The position numbers and the translations under genes were made by a program. 64,000 nt of DNA from assembly GCF_907164915.1 (NCBI RefSeq), contig NC_061864.1:11911889-11975888 (forward strand). Reading direction: 5' to 3'. Below are positions 12,601 through 25,260 of this stretch, piece by piece. Source of the DNA: Impatiens glandulifera (lineage: Eukaryota > Streptophyta > Magnoliopsida > Ericales > Balsaminaceae). How positions within the stretch are numbered: the first letter of the stretch is position 1; the number at the start of each line of letters is the position of its first letter. The notes beneath the pieces are model-generated. The model saw only the letters and a program-made list of their open reading frames with translations, was not told the DNA's origin and did not search any database.

Positions 12601-15600
12601 TTGAGATTACAATCAATGGATCCGATGATGAGAAGCTTTCTGCTGCTGCTATCTTTTGTGGTGCATCTCTGACACGTGGTTGGAATATACAGGTAATTTA
12701 TTGCTTAATACTATGAACTTATTTTTCCATTCTCTTTTTCTATTTCTCTTTTTCCATTTTCATGATCTTACATCCTAGTATAATTTTCTATATGGGTTTC
12801 AGGAACATATCATGGTTCTGATTACAAAGATGCTGCAGCCTCCTGTTCCAATAGATCATACTGGGAGCGAGAGCCATTTGATACGTTATGCTCCATTTTT
12901 GAATGCTCTTCTCATTGGGATATCATCTGCAGAATGTGTGCAGATATTTTCGTTACATGGCGTGGTACGTTGAACTTGAGTAACAATCTTCTGGTTATGG
13001 TCTCTATCCCAAGCTTTTCTTTGTTCTGCAACAAAGTCACAATCTTATTAACATTCTATTTTTGGATCTGAATCTGAATCTAGATGAAAAACTTTTGAAT
13101 TTATTAATGACAAGTTTTGTTTCTAAACGTGATATGGATCCACATTCGTATAAGATATCTAACAAATTTGTTTTTATTCCATATGGGGTCATATTTTTAT
13201 TCCATATGGGGTCATATTTTTATTCCATATGGGGTCATATTGTTATTTGATATTAAGCATGATCTCAGAGTTAAAATGAGACTGGATACATGAATGACTT
13301 GTGTATGGCTGAGTGGAAGTAGTGAGGGAGAAACAAGGTTAACATTTGTTTATTCTTATTCAATTATACTGCTCTGTTGCGCCCCAGGTTCCTTCACTTG
13401 CTGGCACTCTGATGCCGATCTGCGAGGTATTTGGATCTTGTGCACCCACATTCTCATGGACTCTTCCTTCAGGGGAGGAAATATCTTCATATGGCATCTT
13501 CTCCAATGCATTTACACTCCTCTTAAAACTGTGGAGATTTGATCGACCACCTATTGAACATGTTAATGGAGATGTTGCTCCAGTTGGATCTCAGCTAACT
13601 CCCGAGTACCTTCTGCTCGTAAGAAATGCACAGCTGGCATCCTATGCAAACACACTAAAGGATAAAAATAAAAACATGAAACTAACGAAACATGCAACTC
13701 CAACATCACTGGAACCAATATTTATGGACATTTTTCCTAATTTGAAGCGCTGGTATCGCCAACATCAAGAATGTATAGCATCAACCTTATCGGCTTTAGT
13801 AAATGGCAGTCCAGTGCATCAGACTGTTGAGGGTCTGTTAAACATGATGTTCAAAAAAGCTAATAGAGGTGGTGGTGGTCAGCCACTTTCCACAACATCT
13901 GGTAGTACCAACTCAAGTGGATCTGCAGTTGAGGAGGTTCCTCTTCAACTTCAATTGCCTGCGTGGGACATTCTAGAAGCAACTCCCTTTGTTCTTGATG
14001 CTGGGTTGACAGCCTGTGCTCATGGTAGATTGTCTCCACGTGAACTAGTGACAGGTTAGTCTGTGTTTAATAATATAGTGTACATTTAATACTTATTATG
14101 CATGATTGATCACATTCTCGGATTCTATATATCATCTATCTATATGCATAAAGGAACACTTCTCTTTTCCTATAATGAAATCACGCTTTATAATGGTTGT
14201 GGTATGGATAAAACTTCAGTTCTTGTGCTTGCCTAGTTGTGACTAATTTTAGTTATGTGCTCTTCCTCCTAAGCTTGAACTTTGAAGTTGTTGAAGTATG
14301 TTTATTGAGTTATACATCCCCAAGAGAAGCAAGCGGTCTAAGGTTAAACTTATCTAGCGGCACATGATTAAAAGACAGCTGTCTTTGGCTTAAACTGTCA
14401 ACCCATAATGGGTATAGCTTAGATGGCGCAAGAGGTTGGGTTGTGTTTAATAATACAACTTATCAATTAATATAAGTGAAAATGCTTATTCAAAATTAAA
14501 TTCATTTTTTTTTTTAGTTTAAGCGGAGGACCATGGCTGTGGGGTGTCACGCTAGTTCTCTCTTATTCAAAAAATTAAAAATAAAAATGAATAACTTAAA
14601 TTCATTTTTTATTGCTATTGTTTAGTAATATATAAATTATTTAACACTGTAATGTTGCTGTAAGAGTGTCCAAAAGACAATTTTAGCTCCTGAAAATTAA
14701 TCAACTTATGTTGTTATAAGGGTAAAGACGTAAAGTAGTATTTAAGTATTCTACAAGATTAGTTCTACATTTGATCAAATCAACTTAAAATTACATAAAA
14801 TTTAGATATTTTTATTTTGGTTGATTCAACTTTCAATTTCCATAGACTTGACTGTTTCAAAATAACTATATGGGCAGTTATAATTCATTATTCAACAAAT
14901 ATTTTTCAGTTCTATCAAACAAACCCTAGACTAAGGGGTTTTTACCACCATGTTTGATTGACATTCAAAACCCAGATTAAGTGTGAAGTGTGCAACCTCC
15001 TACAATGATTAGTGTAGCACAAACAAAGAACTGCTGTTGTCCTTTTCTAACATCTTGTACTACATTGTGGACTGGTTTTAGCATAACAGATTGTGAAACC
15101 TTTACTTTGGTAATGAATTATCAGGTCTAAAGGATTTGGCTGATTTTCTCCCTGCATCGATGGTTACCATAGTGAGTTACTTGTCCGCTGAGGTGACTCG
15201 TGGTATCTGGAAACCTGCCTCTATGAATGGCACTGATTGGCCAAGCCCTGGTGCCTATTTGTCTACTGTTGAACAACAGATTAAGAAAATTCTGGCTGGT
15301 ACTGGTGTTGAAGTTCCAAGTCTTTCTGCAGGTAACATGGTGTAAAAAATATTACCTTTGGAATTGTTTATATATTTTAAAATCGTTATATATTCTACAA
15401 CAGGAAGTTCTCCGACAACTCTTCCATTGCCTTTGGCTGCTCTTGTGAGCCTGACGATAACCTATAAACTAGACAAAGCCAGCGAACGATTACTCTTCAT
15501 GATTGGTCCGGCTTTAGACAGCCTGGCAGCTGGTTGCCCTTGGCCATGCATGCTCATCATTTCCTCACTGTGGGCCCAGAAAGTTAAGCGTTGGAGTGAC

Positions 15601-16515
15601 TTCCTAATCTTCTCTGCTTCCAGAACAGTCTTCCATCACAACAACGACGCAGTTCATCAGCTCCTCAGAATCTGTTTCAATTCCACTCTTGGTATAAACT
15701 CTTCCCTAACTTCCAGCTGCGGCGGCGTGGGAGCCCTTCTGGGCCACGGATTCGGTTCCCACTACACGGGAGGAATGTCTCCGGTGGCCCCAGGAATCCT
15801 GTACCTAAGATTCCATCGAACGCTCAGAAATGTAACGTTTGTAACAGAAGAAATCCTGGTTCTTCTAATGCGAGCGGTGAAGGACATCGCAACTAGAGGA
15901 GGAGGAGGGCTGGCTACGGATAGAACGGGCAGAAGAAAAACGAAGCTTGGGATGCGATACGGTCAGGTCTCGCTGACGGGGGCTTTGTTACATGTAAAGG
16001 TGGCTGCTTCTTTGGGGGCTTCGTTAGTATGGGTGGCGGGTGGGTTAAGCTTGGTGCAGTCTCTGATCAAAGAGACGTTGCCATCGTGGTTTTTATCGAG
16101 TCAAGGAGCCGAAGATGGAGATTTGTTGATAGCGATGCTGAGAGGGTACGCACTCGCATATTTTGCGGTTTTGTCGGGGACTTTTGCATGGGGGATTGAT
16201 TCAGTAGCGGCGGCCTCCAAACGGAGGAGGAATATTTTACGGACTCATTTAGAGTTTGTGGCTAGCGCTGTTGATGGGAAGATATCATTGGGGTGCGACA
16301 GTACGACGTGGCGGGCTTATGTGTCGGGGTTTGTGAGTTTGATGGTGGGGTGTACGCCAACGTGGATGTTGGAAGTTGACGTGGAGGTGTTGAAGAGGGT
16401 TAGTAAAGGCTTGAGGAAATGGAATGAGGATGAGTTGGCGTTGGCTTTGCTGGCGATTAGTGGTGTAGATGCCATGGGGGCTGCTGCTGAGCTGATTGTT
16501 GATGCCAAGTTTTAG
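6660..16515 (+). CDS. MED33: Mediator of RNA polymerase II subunit 33 (MED33/REF4-like)
   Basis: MED33 is a plant-specific large subunit of the Mediator tail. The Arabidopsis paralogues, MED33A/RFR1 and MED33B/REF4, restrain phenylpropanoid (lignin) biosynthesis genes. Twelve exons join in frame: 6660-6937, 7851-7961, 8289-8636, 8762-9081, 9189-9280, 10177-10537, 11055-11265, 12578-12692, 12803-12964, 13388-14054, 15125-15331 and 15404-16515. The sum is 3,984 bp, giving 1,327 aa, close to the roughly 1,300 aa of the family. Diagnostic blocks include SIVWQLLDASLDDERLLELT, RHLIVEACIARNLLDTSAY, LPAWDILEATPFVLDA and, near the C terminus, LAAGCPWPCMLIISSLWAQK. The protein is helical and lacks catalytic motifs. 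Intron 5 holds a tRNA-like SINE remnant, intron 7 a GAGCTCG-rich repeat and intron 9 a 23-bp tandem repeat. Whether it is the A- or B-type paralogue cannot be settled by eye. Confidence 0.93.
9478..9545 (+). mobile_element. tRNA-derived SINE-like head in MED33 intron 5
   Basis: The stretch has a box A-like TCTAGTGGTATTTAAG and, about 35 bases later, a box B-like GGTTCGATTCTCC, spaced as in a polymerase III promoter. No cloverleaf or anticodon arm can be folded, which fits a tRNA-derived SINE head rather than a tRNA gene. The body and tail of the element were not delimited. Confidence 0.45.
11378..11455 (+). repeat. Short direct repeats in MED33 intron 7
   Basis: Three near-identical copies of AAATAGGAAAGCTAGTTAAA start at about 11378, 11411 and 11440, separated by A-rich linkers ending in AAGGTT. 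The third copy is diverged at its end. It is a local tandem array with no coding effect. Confidence 0.75.
11700..11965. repeat. GAGCTCG/GAACATGTTC-rich transposon fragment in MED33 intron 7
   Basis: This segment is GC-richer than its surroundings and is made of repeated GAGCTCG, CGAGCTTG and AGGCTCGTGAACATGTTCG motifs; the last recurs about three times at 11870-11950. Such clusters are common in plant class II element ends. A diverged sequence of the same style, with GTTCGAGCTC motifs, lies at about 48370-48700. No termini or target-site duplication could be fixed. Confidence 0.5.
13171..13240 (+). repeat. 23-bp tandem repeat in MED33 intron 9
   Basis: Three consecutive, essentially perfect copies of a 23-bp unit containing TATTCCATATGGGGTCATAT. 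It lies within intron 9 (12965-13387) and does not touch the splice sites. Confidence 0.9.
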
Positions 16516-17379
16516 AAACCTTTTTTTTTTTTACTACGATTGTATCATTTGTGACTTGAATTTTTATGGAGAATGGTAATATATACATTTTTTTTTGGTA
16601 TAGTTGAAAGTAAATTAAATGATCTTCTAAATCATTGTAGTTTGTTTCAAGAATTCAAATCTAGGTGTGGCCAAATTGAAGAATCCAACATGTTAAGAAA
16701 AATAAAATTTAGATTACATAATTTCCAAATTTTGAATTTTTTTTCTCTTTTTCACATTTGAAGCTAATCTTCTTAATTTTTATGATTAGGTACCAACGAT
16801 AATGTTAATGTCTTTTTATGCTTTATATTTTCCTTTGTTTTTTTTTCATATATTATTTAACTGACTTTTTTTAAATAAAATTGTAACTCACAAAGATAGA
16901 CTATAAATTAATAGGCAGTATTTTTAAAATATGTATACTCTATTAGCTTCACTCTGTTTTTATTCATATTGCTGCCGACTCAGTTGTTTTGTCCGACTCG
17001 GACATTTCTTGCCAAACTTTCAATCGTGTCGTGTTAATATACTCATTCGTGCAATGCTAACTTATGTCAATGTACTCATTCGTATCGTGTCTCACATTTG
17101 TGTAATGCCAACTTGTGTCAATGTACTTATTCGTATCGTGATAACTCATTATTCATATGTCGTATTTGTATATTCACTCACCCCCTACATGTGGTAGATC
17201 TGTCTGAAATGATTCTTAATGATAGTTTTATAGTACCAATTTGGCTCTATAGGTATGTGGAAAAGGAATACCATTCTTATCCATATATAAAAATGGAACA
17301 ATTGATATTGTATATATATAATCAATGTTAACCAAATGACATTTTCTATGATTTGTTCTTTCTTTTTGGTGGGAAATTT
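16516..17379. other. Convergent MED33-OSCA1 3' intergenic region
   Basis: The MED33 and OSCA1 genes converge here with stop codons 864 bases apart, so this span must hold both 3' UTRs and polyadenylation sites. At about 17020-17145 there are two diverged copies of a roughly 60-bp unit containing TCAATGTACTCATTCGTATCGTG, resembling CGTGTCGTG-type plant transposon debris. No further gene is seen. Confidence 0.6.
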
Positions 17380-20300
17380 TCAACAATAGGAGCTCCCAAT
17401 ACTGCTCTCAGCCGATTCACGTTTACTTCCCTTTTGAGACCTCTTGGTGGGAACGAGCGAATGGTCATCTTCCTCCTCTATCCATTCCGGCGACTGCTCC
17501 AACTCAGTCACCTTGAAATCAGGATGTATATATGCACCACGGAGATACGATTTCAAATCAAAATTCGGGTCTGTTGCTTTCTCTAATGTATCCTTTATCA
17601 TTGCATCCTGCATTGTCCAAATCAAACAAAAAATAATAATTAATAACAAAAAAGAAAAAGAAAAAAGAATAGACTCAAACCGGAATTTTGTAGCGGAATT
17701 TCTCATTACCTGTAACGGGAATTTTGTGAATACAGACTCAAACCGGCCCTTGCAGAAAAAATGGAACCAAATGGTTAAAACCGGAAGTGCAATAAGGGCT
17801 GGTGTTGACTGTGATGCTTCTTTGGTGCTCAACAAGCCCATTAGTAGAATCTGTGATATTCCTAGACCAATAATAATGCGTCGATGCACATCCGGCCAAA
17901 ACCTTGCTCCACTTTCATACTTTTGGTCATATACATTGATAATCTTGCAACAACACAAATCACTCAATTCAGATTCTCATCATCACTACAAATATAAGAA
18001 TCCGTATCAAACTTGAAGATATCATTTCAAAACAAGGTAAATAACATGAATGAATGAATGGATATATTGGTAGAGACAGAGAAGCCCAAGTTACTATGTT
18101 GATTCAAGTAAGTGTGACTTGCGGTTTTATGCAGTAACTCAGTTGGAAATTCTGAATTGAGTAAGTTATGATGCTGTTGATTTTTTATTTTGCTTATTCT
18201 GAATTGTAGTTCGTGTACTATTTCTATGTGGATGTGACTTTCGTTCCCGCTGTAGCTTTAATAAAAACTCCAAACGTTTCAAGAAAAATGATTAAAAGAT
18301 GACATAACTCTCAATGTAATGTATCGCCTTGTTTGATCTAGGTTTATTTGAATAATCACCTAGTTATTTTCAAATAACCCTGTTTGATGTAGGTTATAAA
18401 AAGATCAGGGGGGTATAATATATAATGAATAAATAAATTTAAAAAGAATAAGGATATTTTAATGATGATTTGAATGATGCTAGTGTCAAATAGATAACCC
18501 ACAACGAACTAGGCCTAAGAAGATAAGTTTTTTGTTGTTAAAGAATGAAAATAAACATATTTTGATGCATTGATCAGAATAAGAAGATTACTTGAATTTG
18601 GAAGCATACCTGATGACGATAAACCATATAGGAAAATGCAAAGAATACAATTATGAACGGAAGAAGTACAGGTGTGACAGCAGAGTACACGAGTCCCAGC
18701 AAGAAATAGAGTTGCATTCGAGGTTCAGATATAGCAAATTGCAGGCAACCCGGATCCATTGCTTGCTCCCTGTCTTTTTCTGTTTTAACCAAAAATGTAT
18801 TCTTTAAGTGGAAGATAACCAAAGGAACTAATCTGACAATCTCCGCAGCTACTCCAGCCCAACCATCAACCATTATATAAGTGATAAAGAATGTGGCACT
18901 CCTTGGAACTGCTATTCCAATTATTTTTGGGATCCTGTGACAAGATTGGAATGATATGTGTTCAAGACTTTTGATTATAACAGAATATATCCATCAACAG
19001 AAGAGAAGAAAAACATAGCAGTTGAAGGCTTACAGACCTTACTTAGTGCTAATCAAACCCATCTATGTGATTTATTTTCTCTAAATAAAGAAGCAAAATA
19101 GAATATTAAATACATACTCAGATGGAGGTTGATTCAAAAACGAATGCAGCTGGTCAAGTGCTGTTCCCGCAATTACGCTTACTAGAAAAACATTAATGAG
19201 CATGAACAAATGATATTTTCCTGCTGATCTTCTCTCCAAGAATGAATGTGATGTGAATCCTTCTATTTTGGACATAATCATCAAAATTGTCGGAAGTAAA
19301 ATGAGGAATATCTTTAATGCAAGGCCTGGTAGAACACCTTGAATGAACGAGGCAATAAGTTTCCTGAAACAAAATATTTCAGAATTGAATATGTTCATCT
19401 TCTCTATTCATGCAAACAAAAAAAACGTTATTTGCAAAAGAGAAAATGCATGATAAATGAAACCAAAAGAAGTAAGATTGCATTTGGAACATGTTAAAAA
19501 ATACACTGCCAAAATCATATCCTGGAAACAGTACATTTAACAATGCCATTTAAGAGTTGAGAAATATTGCAGAAAGGATCGGGATCCCCTCTGTTCCCCC
19601 TCACAGGGAGGGGCAAAACGGTCAAAAAAATTATTTAGTTATTTTTTAAATATGACCATTTTGTCCCCTCCCTGTGAGGGGCAAAACGCTCAAAAAATAA
19701 TTATTTAGTTATTTTTTAAATATGACCATTTTGTCCCCTCCCTGTGAGGAGGAACAGAGGATCTTTTCTGGAAATATTGCCGTGCTTTAATAAAATGATT
19801 ATTAATTAAGAATAGCAACAATGTCAATAGTATAGTTCCATTGTACAATGAGATTATAACTTTGTAAAGGATGAACCACTTCATAAAATTAGCAGCAGTT
19901 ACTTCTTAGAATCTCCATGTGTGATGAAATAACTATTCTTCAAATAAACAGATATTCTTGACATTAGGTAAGATAACTTCTTTTTTATTTTTTTATGTGC
20001 ATATCTATCTTATGCATTTAGAACATAGAAGTTCCTTAATCAATACCAAAAGTACTATAATGAGAAATTAGATGATGCAGTAGAATAGGTGGACAAAGAG
20101 ATTAGGAAAAACAAACATTATAGAGGGGCAGCAGTTCAAGATAAAAGACAGAAGCAGACAAAAGAGATCATATAACATATTTCACTTTTTCTCCATACGC
20201 ATAAAGTAATTTTAAAGTAAAATAGCCATTTAAGAGTTTCATTAGAATAACATGTTAAATGATAAAGGTTAACCGCCAAAACGGAGGTTAATCAGCTAGA

Positions 20301-23300
20301 GGCAATTAGATTACTTACTTTTTAACAAGTGGCTTCATAAATGGAAGGACCTTCACAATGCTATCCATGTTGGCTAGAGACTGAACAAAAGTGATAGGGA
20401 TCATGAAAAAGAAAGTCAGGAAAAATAAAGCAACAGCCATGAGCAGTCTCCTGATAGACAATGAGATGTATGGTATTGCAAGGTTATTCCAATACACGTC
20501 ACGTGGCTCTGGAGCCCATTCTGTCAACCAAATGGTAGAATTGCTTGATTGTTGAGTTTGAGCACACACAGCTGCTCCCCATCGGGATCTAAATGAAACA
20601 AAAGCAGCAGGGACCACGGCTGTAGAATCACTTAGAATCCTTTCTCTTTCTACCCTTTCCTGCAGATATAAATTTCAAAAGATTTATAACCCCAGTACTC
20701 AGTGACATTTATGATTCACATGCAACAATGTTCAATTTATGCTTTAGATGCATGTAGTATATTGAAGCTGAACAGCCTCTAGGAAGACAATAGATCTTGT
20801 TTCAAAGTATCCTTATCAACTAATCCATCTTCATCCAAATTGCAAGCAGTGACAGAATGTGACAGAAAATGATAAGAGTCTGGAAGAAAAAGTGACCCAG
20901 TTAACTAATCAGCATGTATAAAATGCCAAGATAGAAAAGAAGCTTGTCTCCCATGTGGTATCTCCATTAAATGAAGGATGTTCCTGAGATCCATAAAAGA
21001 GAAACCTGCTATGTTTGACTTGAAGTCAAATAGCCACTCTAAGTTGCTGGAGTCGGACTGTATTCCTGTTACTCATGAGCTTATACCATGGGGCAATCAG
21101 AGGGTATTTCACAGAGGAAACCAGAAGTAACTCATTTATTTTTCAATCATCATGAATTGCAAAAATTCTCCAAAATCGATAAATTCGTTTATAGAAAAGA
21201 TGAAGCAAAACTATCCAAAGAAAAAAGGTCTGGAGCACATAATTCATAGTAGAAAATTTAGATAAAAGCACAGAACTCTTTCACAACCTTCTCTGAGGCC
21301 CAGTAAGCCATTCTAAGCATTCTGTGGTGGCTTCCTAGTTCAAATATATTTTCTTCCTATTGACTAATAACTATTTTAAAGGTATCAAGCCCTTATCATT
21401 TTATTTTGCAGTTTTGTCATAACAAAGAATATAGAATTCACTTTCTTCACTTTGACAATTCACATGCTTTGTAGGTGAATTTGCATTCAATTCCTCTCTC
21501 TTGATTAGAAGAAATGGACAAAAGTGAACACCAATTTTGTTTGTCCATCCATTAGGCTATGCACGTCATTATACAAGGTTGGAAAATAGGTCAGTAAAGA
21601 AACTAGAAACTGGTCATATCCATAGTTGAGTATTGAAACCCATAAATTGCTACAAAAATAACTTATATGTACAAAAAGTAGTAACATATTGTATTATGCT
21701 CCGAAGCGAAACAAACGGCAAACAATTTGTAATTTAAACTTACTTCTTCACTTAATCTATCAATTTCAGCAGCATAATAATTGATTGCGTCCACAGTTTT
21801 TCCCCAAAGGCTACAGAAACCTGTCTACAAATGTCAGAATGTGAGATTATCATTTTTCATATCTTGATGATAATACATTTAGTCTTAAAGACCTACAAGT
21901 AGGCAAACATTGACTAATTGAGATAAACAACTAATCATACTTATAGAGGAATTTACCTTTGTAGTTGGCCTTTTAGAAGGATATTTCTCATACTTGTTTT
22001 GATAATAGATCAGCCAATTTTGCAAACTCTTCTTGTTCTCTACCAATTTAGCAAGTTGGTTTGCATTGCGTACAACCTACAAGTGGACATTGCAGTCATT
22101 ACAAGCTTCATGCAGATATCCAATAACATGAATCTCAGGCACAGCAACTAATTCCAAAATACAGTTTTTCCAGATATATCTTGTATATGGTCTATCGTGG
22201 TTTTGAACCTTTTATTTTTTGACCAATGTAGTGTAGCTCAGTGCTTTAAGTGAGACGTCTCTGATTCGACCCTTAGTGCGTTTAAACAAAACCTTGTTTT
22301 TTTATAATTAAAAAAAATTGATTTTCAGCAACAATAGAAGATCTTTCAGGGATTACTTATTTCTCTAGCTTATTAAAAAGTATAATACAATTTCTTGCTC
22401 TGTTTTGCTTTTTTTTTCCATTTTTTCTCCCCACCCCCACATGTAATCTTGATAGCCCTCAAATATTTCATTTAATGAAAAGTTGACCTTCTTAAAAAGT
22501 ATAATACTAACTTTAGGTAGAATAGTCTAAATTTGAAGGGGTAGGAGTGATTACATAGAAAGCCTATTGTGAAACTCAACACCATCCGAATATTTCTATC
22601 TCTAGCGGACAAAGATTGAAAACTACATCAAATCGACGTAAAAATGTTTTACTAAATGGAGAACTTGAAGAAGAAGTCTACATGAATGTGCCTTCTGGTA
22701 TTATTGTTTCACCTAAGAAAGTTTGTCGCCTCCATAATTCTCTCTATGGTCTCAAACAATCACCAAGGTCATGGTTCGAAAAGTTCTCAATCTCCAACAT
22801 CGAGAATGACTTCTCTTAATGCCAAGCCGATCACACTATGTTTGTCATGATTGCTCCGAATAAAAAGACCACAATCCTCATTGTCTACATTGATGACATC
22901 ATTATAACCGAGAACGATGAAAGACCTTAGAAATTTGAAAGAGTTCATTAGTGGCCGATTCGACACCAAATTATATATCACTCATTTCTCATGTAAATTA
23001 TAAGTTGATATTTGAATAACATTATCAAATTTCACTATCAAGAGCTCAATATTCTACAAAATCAAAGAGATTTAAGCCTAAATTTCATTTTATACCACAA
23101 TTTCAAATGAATGTTGCCGAAGAATATTGAGGATCAAATCTTATGCAACAAATACAAACTCAGAGGACATAACTTCAACTTAAGTGCTTCTTGAACAACT
23201 TCGTTCTCTTCCTCGGACTGTGGTCAATCGACTCAATTACATTGACCTTTACCAGGCAAAAGATTGATCCATACATAAATAGTATAGGATCATCTTGCTA

Positions 23301-24638
23301 GCAAAGTAATGTTTCTCAATCAACTTACCTATGTGGATTTATAAAAAAACTGAAAAACTAAACAAAATGTCTTAATAATTAAGCATACCTGATGTGTAAG
23401 ATAATGATCAGGATGGTTTACGCAAAAGAAATGTTCAACATGTTCATTGACTGACTCATCAGGATCTGGAGGAATATTTCTCACAAGAACCTGTATTAGA
23501 GTTTCATATACCAAATTATAAGTAGAGATGGAAAACAAGCTCAAAAAATGAAAAAATCCATACAAATATTGTGATAACCTACAATTATAAAGATATCAAA
23601 TTACCGTGAATTGATCAGGACGGCGACTCTCTGAAGCAAGAAACTGTAGTCTCTTACTGGCCACACTCTTGTATTCATTGTATAACACTCGAAATGTCCA
23701 AAATGTGAAAACATAAGCCATAATGACATGGGCCCAAAATCTAAAGGAACAATAAGAAATGGTATAAATCAGTCCCTATATTTGGAAACACCTCTTCATA
23801 TTTTCGTGTCTCAATATGTAAATTAAAGCTATCAGATATGTTAATTTCTACTCAAATTTAGTTTAAGGTTCTCACATATCAATAGTTGGATTAGCCATGT
23901 AAAAAGGATGAGAAAACAACAACAAAAATATATGGCTTCAAACTGCAGATATTAATAAAAATGAATATGAGAATACCACTACATGAAATGATTCCTTACC
24001 TTTTACTAACAGCATATAAACAAGATCATGTTTTATACATACAATGTGAATACAGAGTGCTATGATATTGGAAATAGACATATCAATAACCAGACACCCT
24101 CACCTCTTAGATCCATGAGGTACATTTGATATTGAGAGTTTGTCAATACTACTCAATCTCAATGCCCCAATACGTGGCACTGTTTCCGCAGTCCAATTTA
24201 CAGGAGCCAAGACCATGAAGGAAAGGACAGTTATAGGAAAGAATATTTTCAACCTGCAAAAATTCACAACTGAGCAGTCTTCCAATAATAAACGCCAACA
24301 AACTTCATACACCAGACAACTCACCCGAGAAGGTAAATCCGAACAAACATGGCTGAATCTAAACCTGCATGCTCTATAAGCTCCGGTTCAGGCATCCTTA
24401 ATGCAGCAGGCATCCAATTCAAAAACCTTAAGTAAGTATTCAAGTCTACATTAATGAATTTGGACATAAAAGCTCTGTTGTGTGCCGGACTGCCTCTTAT
24501 ACCCTTAAGGTACCATTTTGGAAAGTAAACTCTATCATTAATAGGTTGAAGTCGTAATACAGCAAAAGCCACAAGGAATGCAATTGCAGAGAGGATGTTA
24601 ATTGCAGCTGAAAGGCCGATATCTTGCACAGTAGCCAT
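17380..24638 (-). CDS. OSCA1: OSCA1-type hyperosmolality/mechanically gated calcium-permeable channel (CSC1-like)
   Basis: OSCA1 proteins are dimeric, TMEM16-like cation channels opened by membrane tension and hyperosmotic stress, giving Ca2+ influx at the plasma membrane. Eleven minus-strand exons join in frame: 24638-24325, 24253-24104, 23740-23605, 23490-23389, 22076-21957, 21824-21744, 20659-20319, 19363-19118, 18934-18610, 17943-17710 and 17607-17380. The total is 2,277 bp, 758 aa, near the family length of about 770. The product starts MATVQDIGLSAAINILSA and contains RVYFPKWYLKG, WAHVIMAYVFTFW, LIYYQNKYEKYPSKRP, a large pore region including GFTSHSFLERRSAGKYHLFM and YIMVDGWAGVAAEI, and a polar tail ending GSSYC. 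The ATG at 24638 fits family N termini better than the in-frame alternative nine bases upstream. A 5' UTR intron is likely (24662-24916). It resembles the OSCA1.1-1.3 clade most; the exact member is unsure. Confidence 0.93.
18340..18515. mobile_element. MITE-like repeat with GTTTGATC motifs in OSCA1 intron 9
   Basis: The sequence starts around CTTGTTTGATCTAGGTTTATTTG, has a second TGTTTGATGTAGGTTAT inside and ends with ATAACCCACAACGAACTAGGCC, a rough inverted partner. Related GTTTGATC-type ends occur at 28573-29490 and 32192-32432. The boundaries are approximate and no target-site duplication was identified. Confidence 0.4.
19581..19772. mobile_element. Small inverted-repeat element with internal tandem duplication (OSCA1 intron 7)
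   Basis: The left end carries GATCCCCTCTGTTCCCCCTC followed by ACAGGGAGGGGCAAAA. The right end carries the inverse, TTTTGTCCCCTCCCTGTGAG followed by GAGGAACAGAGGATC. Between them a unit of about 68 bp occurs twice in tandem, each copy beginning GGGGCAAAACG and containing TTATTTAGTTATTTTTTAAA. Because the unit ends in the inverted repeat, the middle junction also folds. It is a non-coding MITE-like element inside the 955-bp intron between exons 7 and 8. Confidence 0.75.
22226..22290 (+). mobile_element. tRNA-derived SINE-like segment (OSCA1 intron 4)
   Basis: A box A-like TGTAGCTCAGTGCTTTAAG is followed about 20 bases on by a box B-like TCTGATTCGACCC and then an A/T-rich tail. The two polymerase III boxes are too close and unpaired for a functional tRNA, so a SINE head is more likely. 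It is antisense to the OSCA1 gene. Confidence 0.45.
22600..22985 (+). mobile_element. Ty1/copia reverse transcriptase remnant (OSCA1 intron 4)
   Basis: Plus-strand translation gives EEEVYMNVPSGI, KVCRLHNSLYGLKQSPRSWF and then, after a stop, QADHTMFVM and ILIVYIDDIII. This is the standard copia RT order: the YMxxPxG block, CRLxxSLYGLKQSPRxWF, QADHTxF, and the YxDD active site as YIDD. The frame is broken and no LTRs or integrase were seen nearby, so it is a decayed fragment. It lies antisense to OSCA1 within the 1.3-kb intron between exons 4 and 5. Confidence 0.9.
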
Positions 24639-24881
24639 GTTTCTCAAGGCTTACCAAATTCCTGTAAATTGAGCATAATAACCTAAAGTCATTCAACACT
24701 AAAATCCATTCATTGATTAATGCAATAATTTCCTAAAATACTATTGCTTGTACACTCAACGTTTATCTTTGAACACAGAATCATAATACAAGCAGTTGCA
24801 TGAATTCCAACAAGTACGCAATTATGAAGTCTTAGCTTCAGTCAAATATCTTGAATAAATCATCACGTATATAAACAAAAT

Positions 24882-24912
<31 letters not shown>

Positions 24913-25260
24913 GTACCTCGGGATCAACTATGTATTCAACGAAGGTCGCAGTGATGATGTATAGCTGGCGGAGTCACCTGATGTTGGAGGATCAGGAGAC
25001 TCCGAGCTCTATGATCTCTCTATCCCCTTTGTTCTCCGTTCGCCCCTCCGGTTTCTCAGAAATGTACACCGATGAACTTTCAGGGTGATATTAATGCATG
25101 AAACCCAAAAACGAACAAAATGATGTATTAATATTCGATTTGCTTCAATGAAGCTAGGGTTTTTGCTCTGTTTTTGGGTTCGACATCGAAGTTCGAGAAC
25201 AGGAGAGAAAGGAAAGGAAAGGAAAGAGTGAGGAGGGCGGCAACCAACGAAACGGTCTGA
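24639..25260 (-). promoter_or_regulatory. OSCA1 5' UTR with leader intron and core promoter
   Basis: Upstream of the ATG, an acceptor (TTTACAG then GAATTTGG, exon from 24661 downward) pairs with a donor at 24916 (GAG then GTACGT). This implies a 5' UTR intron of about 255 bases, which includes a (TAAA)n run near 24883-24908. The upstream leader exon is GC-richer and extends towards about 25230, with GGAAA repeats near 25205-25225. The transcription start was not located. Confidence 0.6.

Noticed and set aside
13294..13542. 82-codon frame overlapping MED33 exon 10
   Set aside because: It is an alternative frame of the real exon with no conservation.
17444..18016. 190-codon plus-strand open frame
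   Set aside because: It lies antisense to OSCA1 exons 10 and 11 and crosses their intron; the minus-strand exons match the OSCA family and this frame matches nothing.
22226..22290. tRNA gene candidate
   Set aside because: Box A and box B motifs are present but there is no anticodon arm or acceptor pairing; a SINE head explains it better.
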